Below, in pieces: positions 23,635-35,140 of a stretch of DNA of 64,000 nucleotides (positions are counted from its first letter, which is position 1; each line of letters begins with the position of its first letter). The stretch comes from Sphagnum magellanicum (taxonomy: Eukaryota; Streptophyta; Sphagnopsida; Sphagnales; Sphagnaceae). The stretch is from the NCBI GenBank assembly GCA_021904315.1, contig CM038916.1, positions 2,108,001-2,172,000 on the forward strand. The letters are read 5' to 3'. The notes under the pieces were generated by a model. It saw only the letters and a list, made by a program, of their open reading frames with translations. It searched no databases and was not told the origin of the DNA. The position numbers and the translations under genes are program-made.

Positions 23635-24070
23635 TTGTTTGGAATTGAAACCAGACCTTTCTTCATTAAAGTAGCCAACCACTCAACATGGGACCTAACC
23701 CAACCTCATAAGTTGGGACTTTCTTTGTCTTGTGCAATTTATTTGTAGAATCAGAGTTGAAACTGAACCCTGAGCTTTTGGAAAAAAAGGAGACTAGAAC
23801 TAGGGGCTAACCTGAGGTTAACCGACAAGTAGCCACTGCTTCCAGTTTGGGTTACCCAAAACCAGACCACAACCAAAATCAGAATTAAAAATTTTAAGAA
23901 CTGGAACCAGATTCCATTTTCGTGTGGAAGCAGAACCAGCACTGGAAAGTGTTCTAATTTATTGTTTGAAACTGAAACCGAAGCTTCTTAGTAAAAACAA
24001 ACAATAAACCACCCAACACTGGACCTAAACACAGAGCCATAAGTTGAGACTTTCTTGGTCTTGTGCATGG
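23635..24070 (+). repeat. Dispersed repeat family B, partial tandem copies
   Basis: The segment around 23750-23960 matches 17380-17640. In addition 23640-23735 matches 23965-24065 (both start TTGTTTG and end TCTTGTGCA), so the family is arranged here as about 1.3 tandem units of roughly 325 bp. Non-coding, class unknown. Confidence 0.65.
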
Positions 24071-24171
24071 AAAGAGCAGACCCAAGTTACTGGGGTTCAG
24101 ACATTATTCTTTCATGTGCACATTGGTCGGTGTTCTTTCGTAGTAGCTTCTTTGCTACATTCCTCAGTTAA

Positions 24172-24495
24172 GGTGTGCTCAGGACTGTAGTGTTGAGTCC
24201 ATTAACACCATACTACTAATTCAAGACTTAAACTTACTTATTGTGAAGATTTTATGTTAAACTAACATTCATATAAGATTAAGCTATTGCCCATTTAACA
24301 TAACTAACATTCATATAAGATTAAGCTATTGCCCATTTAACATAACTAACATTCATATAAGATTAAGCTATTGCCCATTTAACATAACTAACATTCATAT
24401 AAGATTAAGCTATTGCCCATTTAACAGTGGGTGCCACCTAGGATGCCACCTAGATTTTCATTTAACATTGATTTAACATTAAGTGTGAATGCACC
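24172..24495. mobile_element. MITE family 1, copy 2, with internal array
   Basis: The right end AAGTGTGAATGCACC is the same as in copy 1 (9967-10187), and the body shares GTGTTGAGTCC, ATGTTAA, CTAACATTCA and CCTAGGATGCCA. The left terminal repeat is eroded. It is about 100 bp longer than copy 1 because of a 42-bp tandem array at its centre. Confidence 0.7.
24261..24426 (+). repeat. 42-bp tandem array, four copies
   Basis: Four perfect head-to-tail copies of a 42-bp unit (starting ACTAACATTCATATAAGATT), the last one 40 bp long. A single equivalent unit, diverged, exists in the other MITE copy near 10080-10120, so the array expanded after that insertion. Confidence 0.95.
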
Positions 24496-24612
24496 ATAAG
24501 AAAAAGTCTTGCTTGTCTGATTCACATATTTCTACATGTCTTTGTCTTGACACTTGGCTTCTTCTCACCAGCAAAAGTAGTTTCATTAGAAAATATTTTA
24601 TCACATGCTTAA

Positions 24613-24985
24613 GAGCATCTCCAAGGGTGCTTAGTATGTGATCTGGAGAGTGAAATTAGATGAAGAAACGTCAAAATATACCATTTTAGGTCAGGAAAAT
24701 GGTTTTGGCTCAGCATAATTGCACACTTTGCGGCGGCTGGTAAAGGGTACAGCAGTGCTGTGCACCTCCAGAAACTAGTGTACTAAATATGATCTGACGT
24801 CTGCTCAGTATTTTTCGTTGGCCCATCATAAGAATTGGTGCAGGTGGTTGGCTATTAGTAGCCCTCCAGCTATTTGCCGTCTCGGTTTCAGTTTTATGGG
24901 CAGCGTTGCCAAAGATGAAAAAACTAAACCTAGATGTGGAAAATGCTTTTGGAGGGTCACAAACTGAGCACAGTGGCAGATGCTC
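24613..24985. mobile_element. MITE family 2 upstream of the UGT gene
   Basis: A 373-bp non-coding element with short inverted ends GAGCATCT (24613-24620) and AGATGCTC (24978-24985), directly flanked by TAA on both sides (24610-24612 and 24986-24988). The TAA duplication fits Tourist/PIF-Harbinger MITEs. The terminal repeats are short, so the call is moderate. Confidence 0.6.
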
Positions 24986-25968
24986 TAAGAGCACACCCAA
25001 CAGCACATCTGTCAGTATTTAGCACATCGACTGCGCACATTTCAGTTTCTTCCCCATCCCTTACCCATGAGCATGAAAACATGGACGGTAGAGAGTGAGA
25101 GACTACTCAACTCTCACCACCTGGGCGAATCATTCTCTAGTTGGCCAACGAGAAACAGTAATTCCTCCTACTAGGGCTCGATGAGGGCCCATTTGACGCG
25201 TGCACTTTTCCTGCTACTGGCGCATTAGGGACCTATTATCATGTGCACTTTTCTAAGCCCCAAGCAGTTTCACAGTGTTTTTCCACGGTTTATAATTCCA
25301 AAAGCACTGTACAGGGCCGTATTATGGCCGCCGGAGCACATGCCGGTAGACCTTCGTAATTCTTGCGGTTCCATTAAATACCTCAAATCGCTTTCACTCT
25401 TTCCCCAAAACTGAGATAGCACTTGTGATCTTAAACACAAACTTTGCAAACATTGTCAGTTAGTTCTCTGAAGCTTTGACGAAGTTATTCCTAGAAGTAT
25501 TTTTGGGGGGTTTCAAGACGCTGTAAATGCATTGAAGTACTGATGCAAGCAAATGCATTGCAGGACTGATGCGCTTGCATTTTTAGCTCACTCCTGGTGC
25601 CAAGTGCCAGTGTTCGTGTACTGCTGCTGCTGCAACTGACTGGTTTGATTTCTCTTTTGACCAAGCTTTTTGCTCGTACTAGTGACGAGGAAACTGGTGA
25701 AAGACGCTTAAATCACCAAGAAAACAAAAGGGGGTGTTTTTGAACAGAGCAAGAAGAAGGAAATAAATTAGATGTGCACTAGTCGGAGTTCGAGTATTTA
25801 TGTAGTACAGGCAATAATAAGTTTCTGGTTTGTTTTTGGCAGCTACATTGTTTTAGAAGGGAGGTGCTAACTTACAGTGGTTTTACAAGGGAGCTGCTGC
25901 TGAAGCTGCTGCTATTATCGAGAGTCTTGGATTTTGGTCGAGGGAAGAAACAGTTGCTACTGATCAAA
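24986..25968 (+). other. Upstream region and presumed 5' UTR of the UGT gene
   Basis: No separate gene is seen. A short phrase AATGCATTGCAG/AATGCATTGAAG is repeated near 25525-25570. The reading frame of UGT exon 1 stays open upstream to about 25864 without an ATG. No convincing TATA box could be chosen. Confidence 0.4.
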
Positions 25969-28900
25969 ATGGTGGTGGATTGTGAAAAACCTTACAACCC
26001 ATTATTATTGTTCAGAAGATCAGTTCCTCATGTGGTAGTCTTCCCATTTCCTGCACAAGGCCATATCCGTCCGTTTCTCCAATTCTCCAGGACCTTGGTT
26101 GCCGAGTACGACATGAACGTTACCTTCGTCACCACAGCACCGCACCTGGACAGATGCCGACGCGCGTTGTTGCAGCTGGAAGAAGACGTGAGATTCAAAG
26201 CCCACAGCCGCAATAACATTCAACTGGTTTGTGTCGAAATGGCTGCCGAGTCTGGGAAGACGACCAGTTTTGTGGGTTTGGAGAGAACTGTGCGCAACTT
26301 GCGAGATATTTTTGCAGAGGTTATGAAGGGACTCATCATGGCAGCTTCTTCTTCTTATTCTTCTTTCGTTGGTACTGTTAAGAATCCTCCTGGCGGCGCT
26401 CCTCCAACTACTCATCACTTTGGCCCTCCCTCGTGCATCATCTCTGACATGTTCTTAGGCTGGACCCAGGTTGGTATATTCATCTATCCCAATAACCCTA
26501 ATTTCATGATGATCACTTCGATCTTCAAATGCCTTAACAACTCTAATTTAGCCACGTTTTCACATATGATCTTCAAATTGAATTAACAACTCTAATCTAT
26601 TCATGTTTTTCACTTCAATCTTGAAATGTCTCAACAACTCTAATTTTCATGTTTTCACTTATGATCTTCAAATTGCCTTAACAACTCTAATCTATTCATG
26701 TTTTTCACTTTGATCTTCTAATGCCTCAACAACTCTAATTTTCATGTTTTCACTTTGGTCTTCAAATGTCTCAACAACTCTAATTTCATGTTTTCACTTA
26801 TGAAATTCGAATTGCCTTCACAACTCTAATTTCATTTTTTCACTTATGATCTTCACATGGCCTTAACAACTCTAATTTAGTCATCTTTTCACATATGATC
26901 TTCAAATGGTCTTAAAACAACTTTGATTTCATGTTTTCACTTATAATCTTCAAATGGCCTTCACAACTCTGATTTCATGTCTTCACTCATGATCTTCAAA
27001 TTGCCTTAACAACTCTAATTTAGTCATCTTTTCACTTATGATCTTCAAATGGCCTTAAAACAACTTTGATTTCATGTTTTCACTTATAATCTTCAAATGG
27101 CCTTCACAACTCTGATTTCATGTCTTCACTCATGATCTTCAAATTGCCTTAACAACTCTAATTTCATGTTTTCACTTTGATCTCCAAATGCCTTACTTGT
27201 GAATGATGTGAGACTTGAATTTTGGGAAGAAATTTATAGAGATGTTGAGATGCAAAACCAGGACTCTTTTATTTGAAGCTCAGTGCTTAAGAAGACAATA
27301 TTAGCTCCTATTGCAGAGAGAAGAGGGCTCTTATAAGTTGTGGCAGATTCAACTAACCTCAAAGTTTTTTTTCTCCCCTTTCATTGGAGATCTATGAATT
27401 GTTGCTGTCATTTTGCTATGGCATCCAAACAAGACTACTACCCAGAGAGTAATTTGCTGAAGATGGATCACTTGCTGGGGATGGATGTAGGATGTAGCTG
27501 ATGAATTCAAAGTGCCCAGATACTGTCTTGCTCCATGTGCGACACACTTTATTTCCTTCATGCTTCGACTCCCAGAATGGAATGCACAAGGCCGCATCCC
27601 AGTCCCTGTAGAAATTGATGGAGAGCCATACACAATTCCTGGCCTTCCTCCAATTGCACCCCTTGAGATGGACAGGAATGCGCAAGGAGACAAAGAGGGT
27701 TCTGAGGTCCTCCTTTATCATGCAAAGTGCTTATGGAGAGCTGCAGGAGTGCTTGTGAATAGTGTGTTCAAGCTGGAAGCTAGCATCATCAAGGGTTTAC
27801 AAGATGAGCCTCCCCACAGCTACCAAGGGAATCAGGTGAGTGAGTTCTGGCACCATCAATGTAGTAGGCTAAGTATAGCATTTGATGGCATTCTTGGTTT
27901 TAAGGTCCTGTGGATGGATGAGGGTGGGAGCCTGATGCCACCTGGGTCCGAGAAACTAGGAATGTGCAAACATGCTACCCTTTTTGCTGCAAAAAGGCCA
28001 ACCTGTTCTGTTAGTAAATGCCAGCCTACACCATTAAGAGGATGGTTTATGTCATAGAAGGAATAGATTCTGCATCCATGGAAGCCCTCTAGGGATATTA
28101 TGCGATGGCTCTTAAAATATGAAAGTAAAAAAGGGCAAGTCTTTACATGGTGGTCTAGATGATGCACGTGAGATGCAACTAGACATAGTTGACGAGTTCA
28201 GTGAGGCCAGATCTTGTCTTTCTTATGTCCTAGGCACATACTTCACTTCATTTCACTGTTGGTTAGACTCCCAGAGTTCATGAATGTCCAGGCCTTCATC
28301 CCTGTAAGATTTTCATTTTTGATGAGCTTTTGACAATGTTATGTTGATGAATCATATGTCATGTGTTGTTTTTGGGTTATGGGTTGCTTTTGCAGGTGCC
28401 TAGAATATTGACAGTTGGGCCTTTTCTTGAAGGCATTGGCAACCCAGCTTCAGGGGGGAAACCACAAGTTGCAGAGGATGACAATGAGTGTTTGCAGTGG
28501 TTAAGCAAACAATCAAGGGAGTCAGTCTTGTACATATGTTTTGGGACAGTAACTGAACATGGGAGGGAACAAATCAATGAAATTGCTCTTGGACTTGAAA
28601 GTAGTGGGGCACATTTCCTTTGGGTTGTTAGGGTCCCTAAAGATGAGGAGGGGACAATTGTTGATGTTGCAAAACTCCTTCCTAAAGTTTTCTTGGAGAG
28701 GACCAAAGATAGGGGTTTGGTGTATTTCTCTTGGGCTCCACAACTCCAGATCCTTGCACACCCAGCTATCAAAGGATTTCTAACCCATTGTGGATGGAAT
28801 TCTACTATGGAAAGCATTGCCATGGGGGTGCCTATGATTGCATGGCCCAATCATGCTGACCAAATGGTGAATTGTCGACTATGCGTTGAAATTCTGAACA

Positions 28901-29133
28901 TTGCAATTCCAGTTCAGAAGACAGGTGAGGTATCAGAGATTATTGGACAAAATGAAATGACGAGAGTTGTTCAACTTTTCATGGAGGATGTAGAGATTTT
29001 CCATGCCCTCAAAACAAATGTTCAGGAATTGAGTAAGGTGATGGGAGGGGCACATGCTTGTGGAGGATCTTCAAAAGTGAACTTGGATCTTTTTGTTGAT
29101 GAACTCAATTCTATGACTTTGATCAAGTTGTGA
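25969..29133 (+). CDS. UDP-glycosyltransferase (family 1, PSPG type), three exons
   Basis: Exons 25969-26469, 27491-27835 and 28396-29133 join in phase 0 with GT-AG introns and give about 527 residues, slightly long for the family's usual 450-500. The enzyme moves a sugar from a UDP-sugar to a small acceptor such as a phenolic or terpenoid, in the cytosol. The N-terminal block FPFPAQGHIRPFLQFS holds the catalytic His (residue 32), and CIISDMFLGW carries the conserved SD-F motif (Asp about 160). The 44-residue PSPG box (residues about 395-438, bases 28732-28863) runs from WAPQ through HCGWNS to ADQ. Trp at box position 22 and Gln at 44 favour UDP-glucose. The start was chosen as the only ATG before the conserved sheet. 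The acceptor cannot be told. Intron 1 holds a minisatellite and intron 2 a fossil exon. No break was seen in the coding sequence. Confidence 0.93.
26495..27195 (+). repeat. Minisatellite in UGT intron 1, 14 copies
   Basis: Fourteen diverged units of about 46-48 bp, each with GATCTTCAAATG-CCTTAACAACTCTAATTT and CATGTTTTCACTT-like phrases. Units 8-10 and 11-13 repeat as three-unit blocks, so a higher-order duplication of about 135 bp has occurred. The array starts within about 25 bp of the exon 1 splice donor and fills most of the 1-kb intron. Confidence 0.93.
28180..28308 (+). pseudogene. Fossil copy of UGT exon 2 in intron 2
   Basis: Read in frame this gives DIVDEFSEARSCLSYVLGTY, which lines up with the start of exon 2 (DVADEFKVPRYCLAPCATHF at 27491 onward). 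Similarity continues through the shared GACTCCCAGA to a shared CCCTGTA. It then loses the frame (a TGA follows the DSQSS block). It lies about 350 bp downstream of the live exon 2 in the same orientation. It is either the relic of a tandem duplication including exon 2 or the leftover of a second, mostly deleted UGT copy. Confidence 0.7.
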
Positions 29134-32100
29134 ATACTTATGCTTTTGCATTTGTTTTCATGAATTGACTTATGAAGGAGCTGCAATATTATGTAGCAAA
29201 TGGTTTAAATTAGTGTTGGGCAAGTTCATGGTTTGTTGGTTGGTACATAACATGTTCATGAGGAACAAACCAGTTTGGTACTCGCTGGGAAGGTGTTAGG
29301 GTAAATACTTATATTAGGTGAGTATTGAAACTCAATAGGTTGTTCACCACCTCCAACTGATAATGAGATGCACTGGACAAACTATGGCTGGCAACAAATA
29401 TGATTACAAGTTGCTACAAGTACATAGTAGCAATAATTGATTTGGTAGAACAATTTTAGATCGTTTATTATTGATTTTTTTTCTAATTTGAAATTGGATC
29501 AAGTCTTTGTTGTTATACATTTTAAGGTATAATGGGTCTTTCCCATAATACCATTTATTCATGTGCGATATTTATTGATACTAGTACACCATACCATAGG
29601 GATATTAGAATTTGTCTACTACCAACACCATTCTGCCATTAAAATTTCTTGGAGATTACTATATACCATTACCTTGTTGGTAATGATAAATTATGTACTT
29701 GCCCAATAATGGTTTTATGAACAAACTTGTGATCATGTAGGGCATATGTTGTGCTAACAATTGAACATTATTATAAAGTGCTTTGCTTTTTACAATAATC
29801 TAGTTTTCTGGTTTTCTAGTTTTCTTCTTTTTCTGGAATGAAGTTTAGCACCTGTTCATGACAAAAATTATGTCATGTCAGGTGCAATGTGGGTGAGGAA
29901 TCTTGTAATGCCATGCAATTTGATACCTTTTCTCTCCTTCCACAAGCTGCATCAATCCATCATCATACATCTAAGAAATCCTTTCACACTTTATATTCGT
30001 CCAACTAAAGACTGTTCCCCAAACCCTAAAGTTTTTGCAGTTTGGTGCAGAATTCCACTTTAATTTGGTGGTCCTTTTACAGTTTGGGCCAAATCTTGAA
30101 TAAAGAAAAATAATCCTGCTACAAAAATTGGGATTTTGTAGTAAAGAAAGTTCTGCTACTCAGAAACCTCAACAAAAAACAAAAGCCTCCTACAAAATTT
30201 TGAGATGATTCTCTCTGTTGGGGATATATAAAGAGAGAGCAAGAGACAATTGGATTCTTGCTTTATTAGGCCATGCACTTTCTGTGATGATGCATGAGTC
30301 TCCAATTGCAACAATATGTCTCACTTTTGTTGAGAATTTGACAAGCTCTATTACTGAACTAGTGTGAGTCAGTGATATTGGTTTAGTCCTTTATTTGGTG
30401 ATATTTGTTTTACCACAAATCTAGTATAAGTTTCCTTTTGTCAAGGCTACTTGTTCATCATGTGTATGTAAGTTTGGTCTGTGTAAGTTGAAGGACCAAG
30501 TTCTGTGTTCTTGCTTTTGATGCTCCAAGATTGTTTGTGAGCTTCAAGTTGTTATGTGATGCGAACCACAATCATTTATTGAGTTATGTCTCATCACCTT
30601 GATTGTATATTTGCACCTACAGTAGTATATGCTATGCATCTCTCTGTGTTTTTAATATTTCTTTTATGACTTTCATTATACAAACTTGTGAAATTGATTG
30701 ACTAAAACTTCAACTGTCTGAGAGAAACTACTGTGCCTAACCCTCCTATCCAAGCACTAGATAGGTAACACACACAGAAACAACTAGGGGAATAAGATCG
30801 ACCTTTTGGCTTATGACTACAGGAATAGTGAGTTGCTGATTCCTCCTGAAAAATTTATGATTGTGTTCTTGCAATCCCTCATTGATCAACTGCTCAAACA
30901 AATTGTGATAACCTCATGAGCAGGCATTCCATTTTGCAAAATGTCCCTCTACAAGGTGGGCCTTGTATGGAGGGAGGTGTCTCCATAGGAGGCCCGCATC
31001 TAGTATTGTGTGGTCTAATGCCTTGATAGTAAGGCATTACACCTTGTGAACCAAGGGCTTTTCAGCTTTTGTATTCTAAGGGCTTATTAAAGTAAATTTC
31101 AATAATGTACCAATCAAGTAGGGTAAAAATGTGATAAGTCTGAAATAAGTACCAACCCAAACAAGGTAAAATACAAAAGGGTAAGTAGAAAAATCCTTAC
31201 TGACTGGATAGGCTAGTCTATATATATTGACCCTAGAATTTACTTACATATGTATTTGGGTAAATGATTTAACCATCAATTACGTTCCCGCACCCAAACA
31301 GGCAAAAACAGACATTATCAAAGAAGACCCTTCAATGTGTCAGTAAAACTCATATATTGATATCTTGGATAAATTTCATCCATCTCCCAAAATCTAGATA
31401 TAATTATTAGTATTATTGTTATACTGTGTTCTGGAAATGAGGCATACCATGTTAGCTAGTCTGGGGATGAATAAGATAGGTTCTTTTTTTTAAAGCATTT
31501 TTAGAAGCCTAGACTCTCTCTCTCTCTCTCTCTCTCTCAATGGTAACTGACAAGAGGTTTGGGTTCACAGTGCACACCAACAGCATTCATGGCTTTGTAC
31601 CATGGGCTGAAAATGTCCAATGTTGTAGTTGAACAACAACAGAAACAAACAAACCCTGTACTCTTCATGTCAATGCCCAACATGCCAAAGAACTAGACAA
31701 GTTCAAGGAAAGAGAGGCATGCCCAAAGTCCACTTGCTTTGAGACCAGTTGCAATAAACAAGCAACCAAAATGAAGCAGACCCACCAGCACACCATGCAA
31801 GATGGATGGTATGTGAATAGGAAACAATTTTTTATGGTATTCCGGTCTCATACATAGCTTATCACAATAGTTAACCATATACCAACCATCCACATCCATC
31901 CATCTACCTATAACTTTGTCCTAGTACCTAGGTCAATTTGACATTAATTAAATGATTTGTTATTTTTTCCAAAAAATTGATAAATGCCCAATAATTGTGT
32001 TGAAATTTTATAAACCTTTTTTTTGAACTTGTGAGTCATCCTATATACCTACAGTGAATTTTTGGAACTTGTCAATCATGCTTTTAGAGAATGGTGCTTA

Positions 32101-33469
32101 ACACAATGTCGATTATTGTCAACCTACAAATGGAAGAGTTGTTTTGGGTGGGAGTTTTGCAATTAGGGTAATTGAGGATAACTCGTTACTATATATGTAC
32201 CTACTTACATATGATATCTATGATACTTACACAGCTACCTAGGTAGTTAATAGTTACCTTGGTAGTATGAGGTGGAAGTAGTAGGGTGTATCACATATGG
32301 TTAATAGTCTTTTTTTCTAGTGAAAAATCGTCAAAGATGATACACATGGGGGGCCCTTGTGGTCACCGTAAAACTATGCCCCAAATTTGAGCCATATCAC
32401 CTAATTTGCTGTGTGACAAGTGACATAATTGTCATCATGTAAAAACTTTAAACCCTAATCTTGGCACTATTTCTATTTTTGTCACTAATGCTTTTAATGC
32501 ATTGGGATTATGTAGGATCCAGTGTACATAACATAATGTTGCAAGATGCATAATAATGATAGTTAAGTTTTAACTGTGTCAAAGGTAGTTATTGCAAGTC
32601 GCAACTTATCTTTTTATGTTTGGAATTGTATTTTTGTTTTTGGTAATCTTATGGAAAGCTTGTGGTTGGATTGGATTTGAGGGTTGAACAAATTTGGGGG
32701 AGATTTGGCAATGGCATACAAGATATGAACAATTGAAAATAAGGTCAATTGATCATTAAGCATTCCCAATGATCAATTGACCTTAAGAATCAAAAGTCCA
32801 TTTTACTTAATGCCCATTACTTAGTTTCAACTTGGGTTTAATGGCACATGTTTTAGATTCCAAAGTCCATGCTACAAATTTGTTCATTTCGACAAGGGTT
32901 CATGTTATGTGACTCAAAAAGTTTTGCCATATAATTGATTATCTTGTGATTTGTCATTCAATTATTAAATAACCTTTCAAGTTTCAAATTTTTATGTGCT
33001 TAAGCTTTGTGTATTAGAATTTAGGGTTTCAACTTTCAAGTTTCAATTTGTGCATATTCCAAGCTTTCCAAAAATCAAGAATAACATTTAGGGTTTTCAT
33101 TTTGGTCTTTTGCATTCTCACAAGTTGTAGCTTTACTTTTTAAGCCTTAATTTTTAAACTTTTAATTCCTTTTCTTTGATTTGTCTAGGGTTTTGATTTT
33201 AATGTTTAAGGTTTTTGACCCCTATTACAAGGGTTAAGGTTTCATGTTGCATCTTTTCTTGATATGTTGCCAAGTAAAATACCATGACCCTTCTCCAAGC
33301 TCCCCATAACTTCAAGTTCATGCTTTTATACCATTTGTCCTTGGTCCCCCAAGATGAAGGTGAGTCATCATCCTCCTCACCACCATCTAATGACAATGCA
33401 CCCATCTTGCTTGATTTAACAACAATTCTTAATGATTAATTCAAGTAGAGTTTTTTCTTAAAAAAGAAC
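29134..33469. other. Long intergenic stretch, no gene
   Basis: No protein-like frame, RNA gene or terminal repeats were recognised. It contains a (CT)n microsatellite at 31514-31538. The last part (from about 32600) is AT-rich and leads into the transposase relic. Confidence 0.45.
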
Positions 33470-35140
33470 TTTAAGAAGAATGTTGAAATTTTCAAGATGC
33501 ATGGACTATTCACCTAATGTGGGCAAAATCTATTGTTAATGGTAAGGGGGAAGTGCACCATGTGAGATGTATGATTTGCACATCCATGGAGAGGAAAGAA
33601 AAGCTATTGGCTCCTATGTGAAATAACCTTCTCAGACATGCTAGTTGTCAAATATGCAAAATTTTTATGCTTGGCATTTATGTGGGTTTTTATTATATGA
33701 ATGCAAATTTGGTTCATTTTGAGAATGAATGATAATATATTATTAATGATTAGGCTTCTATTTTGGAACTACTTCCAAAGTGATGTCACCTCTAACCCAA
33801 AATGGAAATATGTCCAATTTTTTACTCTCCTTCACATATTTGCGCCTAGTCATCCCATGACTAACATTGAAACTTGAAAACGTTATTTCAAATACTAAAA
33901 AAGAACATTTTTGGAAGGAAACATTGGAATAATTCTTCAAGTTGGGAGTGGCAAAGATCATGCACAACATGTTATTGAATGCTATAAAAGCCACTTTTGC
34001 ATTTGCTACCTTCATTGACATTTGTATAAACAAAGTCATAACAATTGACAATATTTAGTGGATATCAATCCACTTATGCATGGTGCAAGTTTGAAAGAAG
34101 ATTCCTATCTTCTTGTGTGTTGAAACATCTAATGTTTCTACAACATCCAATGATACATTTTCATTAATGGCTAAAGCTTTGTTGGATTTTGGTGGATTAG
34201 GGTGCCAAGCTGGTTAATATGGGGTGTAATGATACCAGCATGTTCCAATGCCATTGAATCGGCATGACATTTTAATTCAAAGATAATTTATTTTTTTTCT
34301 TGCCAAAGTTCACTATTTTGTTCATAAGACAAAGTTGGCAATGATCACTTTATCATAATTGGATTTAGTGAAAAGGTCAAAGGGTATCTTGTAAGCATTG
34401 TATGTTTCCTTTCAATAGTTCAAAGAAATTAGAATTCCAAAAATTTGTGGACTTGATCAACACCAAGAATAGCCAATTGTTCTTGAATGTCAAAACTCAC
34501 TAGATCTCTATGCTTTCTAAGTAAAGCATGTGTATGTAGAAAGTTCCAAAAGTGAAATTGCTTTGAAGCACTTGAATTCTTAGTGTGATGTTGAATTCAT
34601 TTTCAAGTTCCTTTGCATTATTCTTATGCTTGAAATGTGTGTACATGCATTTATCAAAATTGCACAAATCAAGGCTCTGTTTGCATGGTGTATCCATAGT
34701 TTTGGGCTATGAATGGAAAAAAGGCAAAAAAATAATTTCACATTCATTTGAATGTGTTGAAGGCCACATTTAATGTGCCTTGCAAGGTGATTAGTGAAAG
34801 TATTAATTTTTTTCCAATATTATTTTCACATCAAGCAATATTTCAAGTATGAGCAAGCCAAAATGCAAATCTACTGGCAAATCAAGTCTAGAGGCCATAA
34901 TTTTGATCTCTGTACTATTGATATAAAATTAAAATTTTATTGCTTCCAATCTTGGATTTTTTGGCTTATGGTTGGTCAACTTGTAATACCATGGCAAAAC
35001 TATCCATATTGACAACTTGCATGCAATTTTGGAAAACATTAAATCATTTGAAATTACTAGTTCATCACCAAATTTTTGAGTCATGGTGGTTTTTTTCAAG
35101 GTTCATGAAGAATTATGGGATACATGCTTGAAGGTTTAAA
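33470..35140 (+). pseudogene. Decayed BED-finger/hAT-like transposase or transposase-derived gene
   Basis: The three plus-strand frames together show, in order, blocks resembling plant hAT-related proteins: WAKSIVNGKGEVHHVRCMIC with EKLLAP (BED-type zinc finger region), KYVQFFTLLHIFA, ITIDNI-WISIH, a MAKALLDFGGLGC block, KKLEFQKFVDLINTKNSQL, NVKTH-ISML (diverged from the family's VKTRWISML) and CDVEFIFKFLCIILML. The order and spacing match the family, but stops and shifts interrupt every part, so no protein is expected. The C-terminal dimerisation region is not clear. No terminal inverted repeats were found, so it may be an old transposon or a dead domesticated gene. Identification rests on motif recall. 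Confidence 0.5.

Noticed and set aside
17380-24070. Family B repeats read as LTRs of one large element enclosing the LINE
   Set aside because: The right copy is partly tandem, the left is not, and there are no TG/CA ends, primer site or internal LTR-element genes between them.
25864-25968. UGT starting further upstream
   Set aside because: The frame is open but has no ATG before 25969, and the protein from 25969 already has a complete N-terminal domain.
26020-26418. 132-codon minus-strand frame over UGT exon 1
   Set aside because: Antisense shadow of a well-supported exon.
26495-27195. Regular repeats as a CRISPR-like array
   Set aside because: Units are head-to-tail without unique spacers and lie in a eukaryotic intron; it is a minisatellite.
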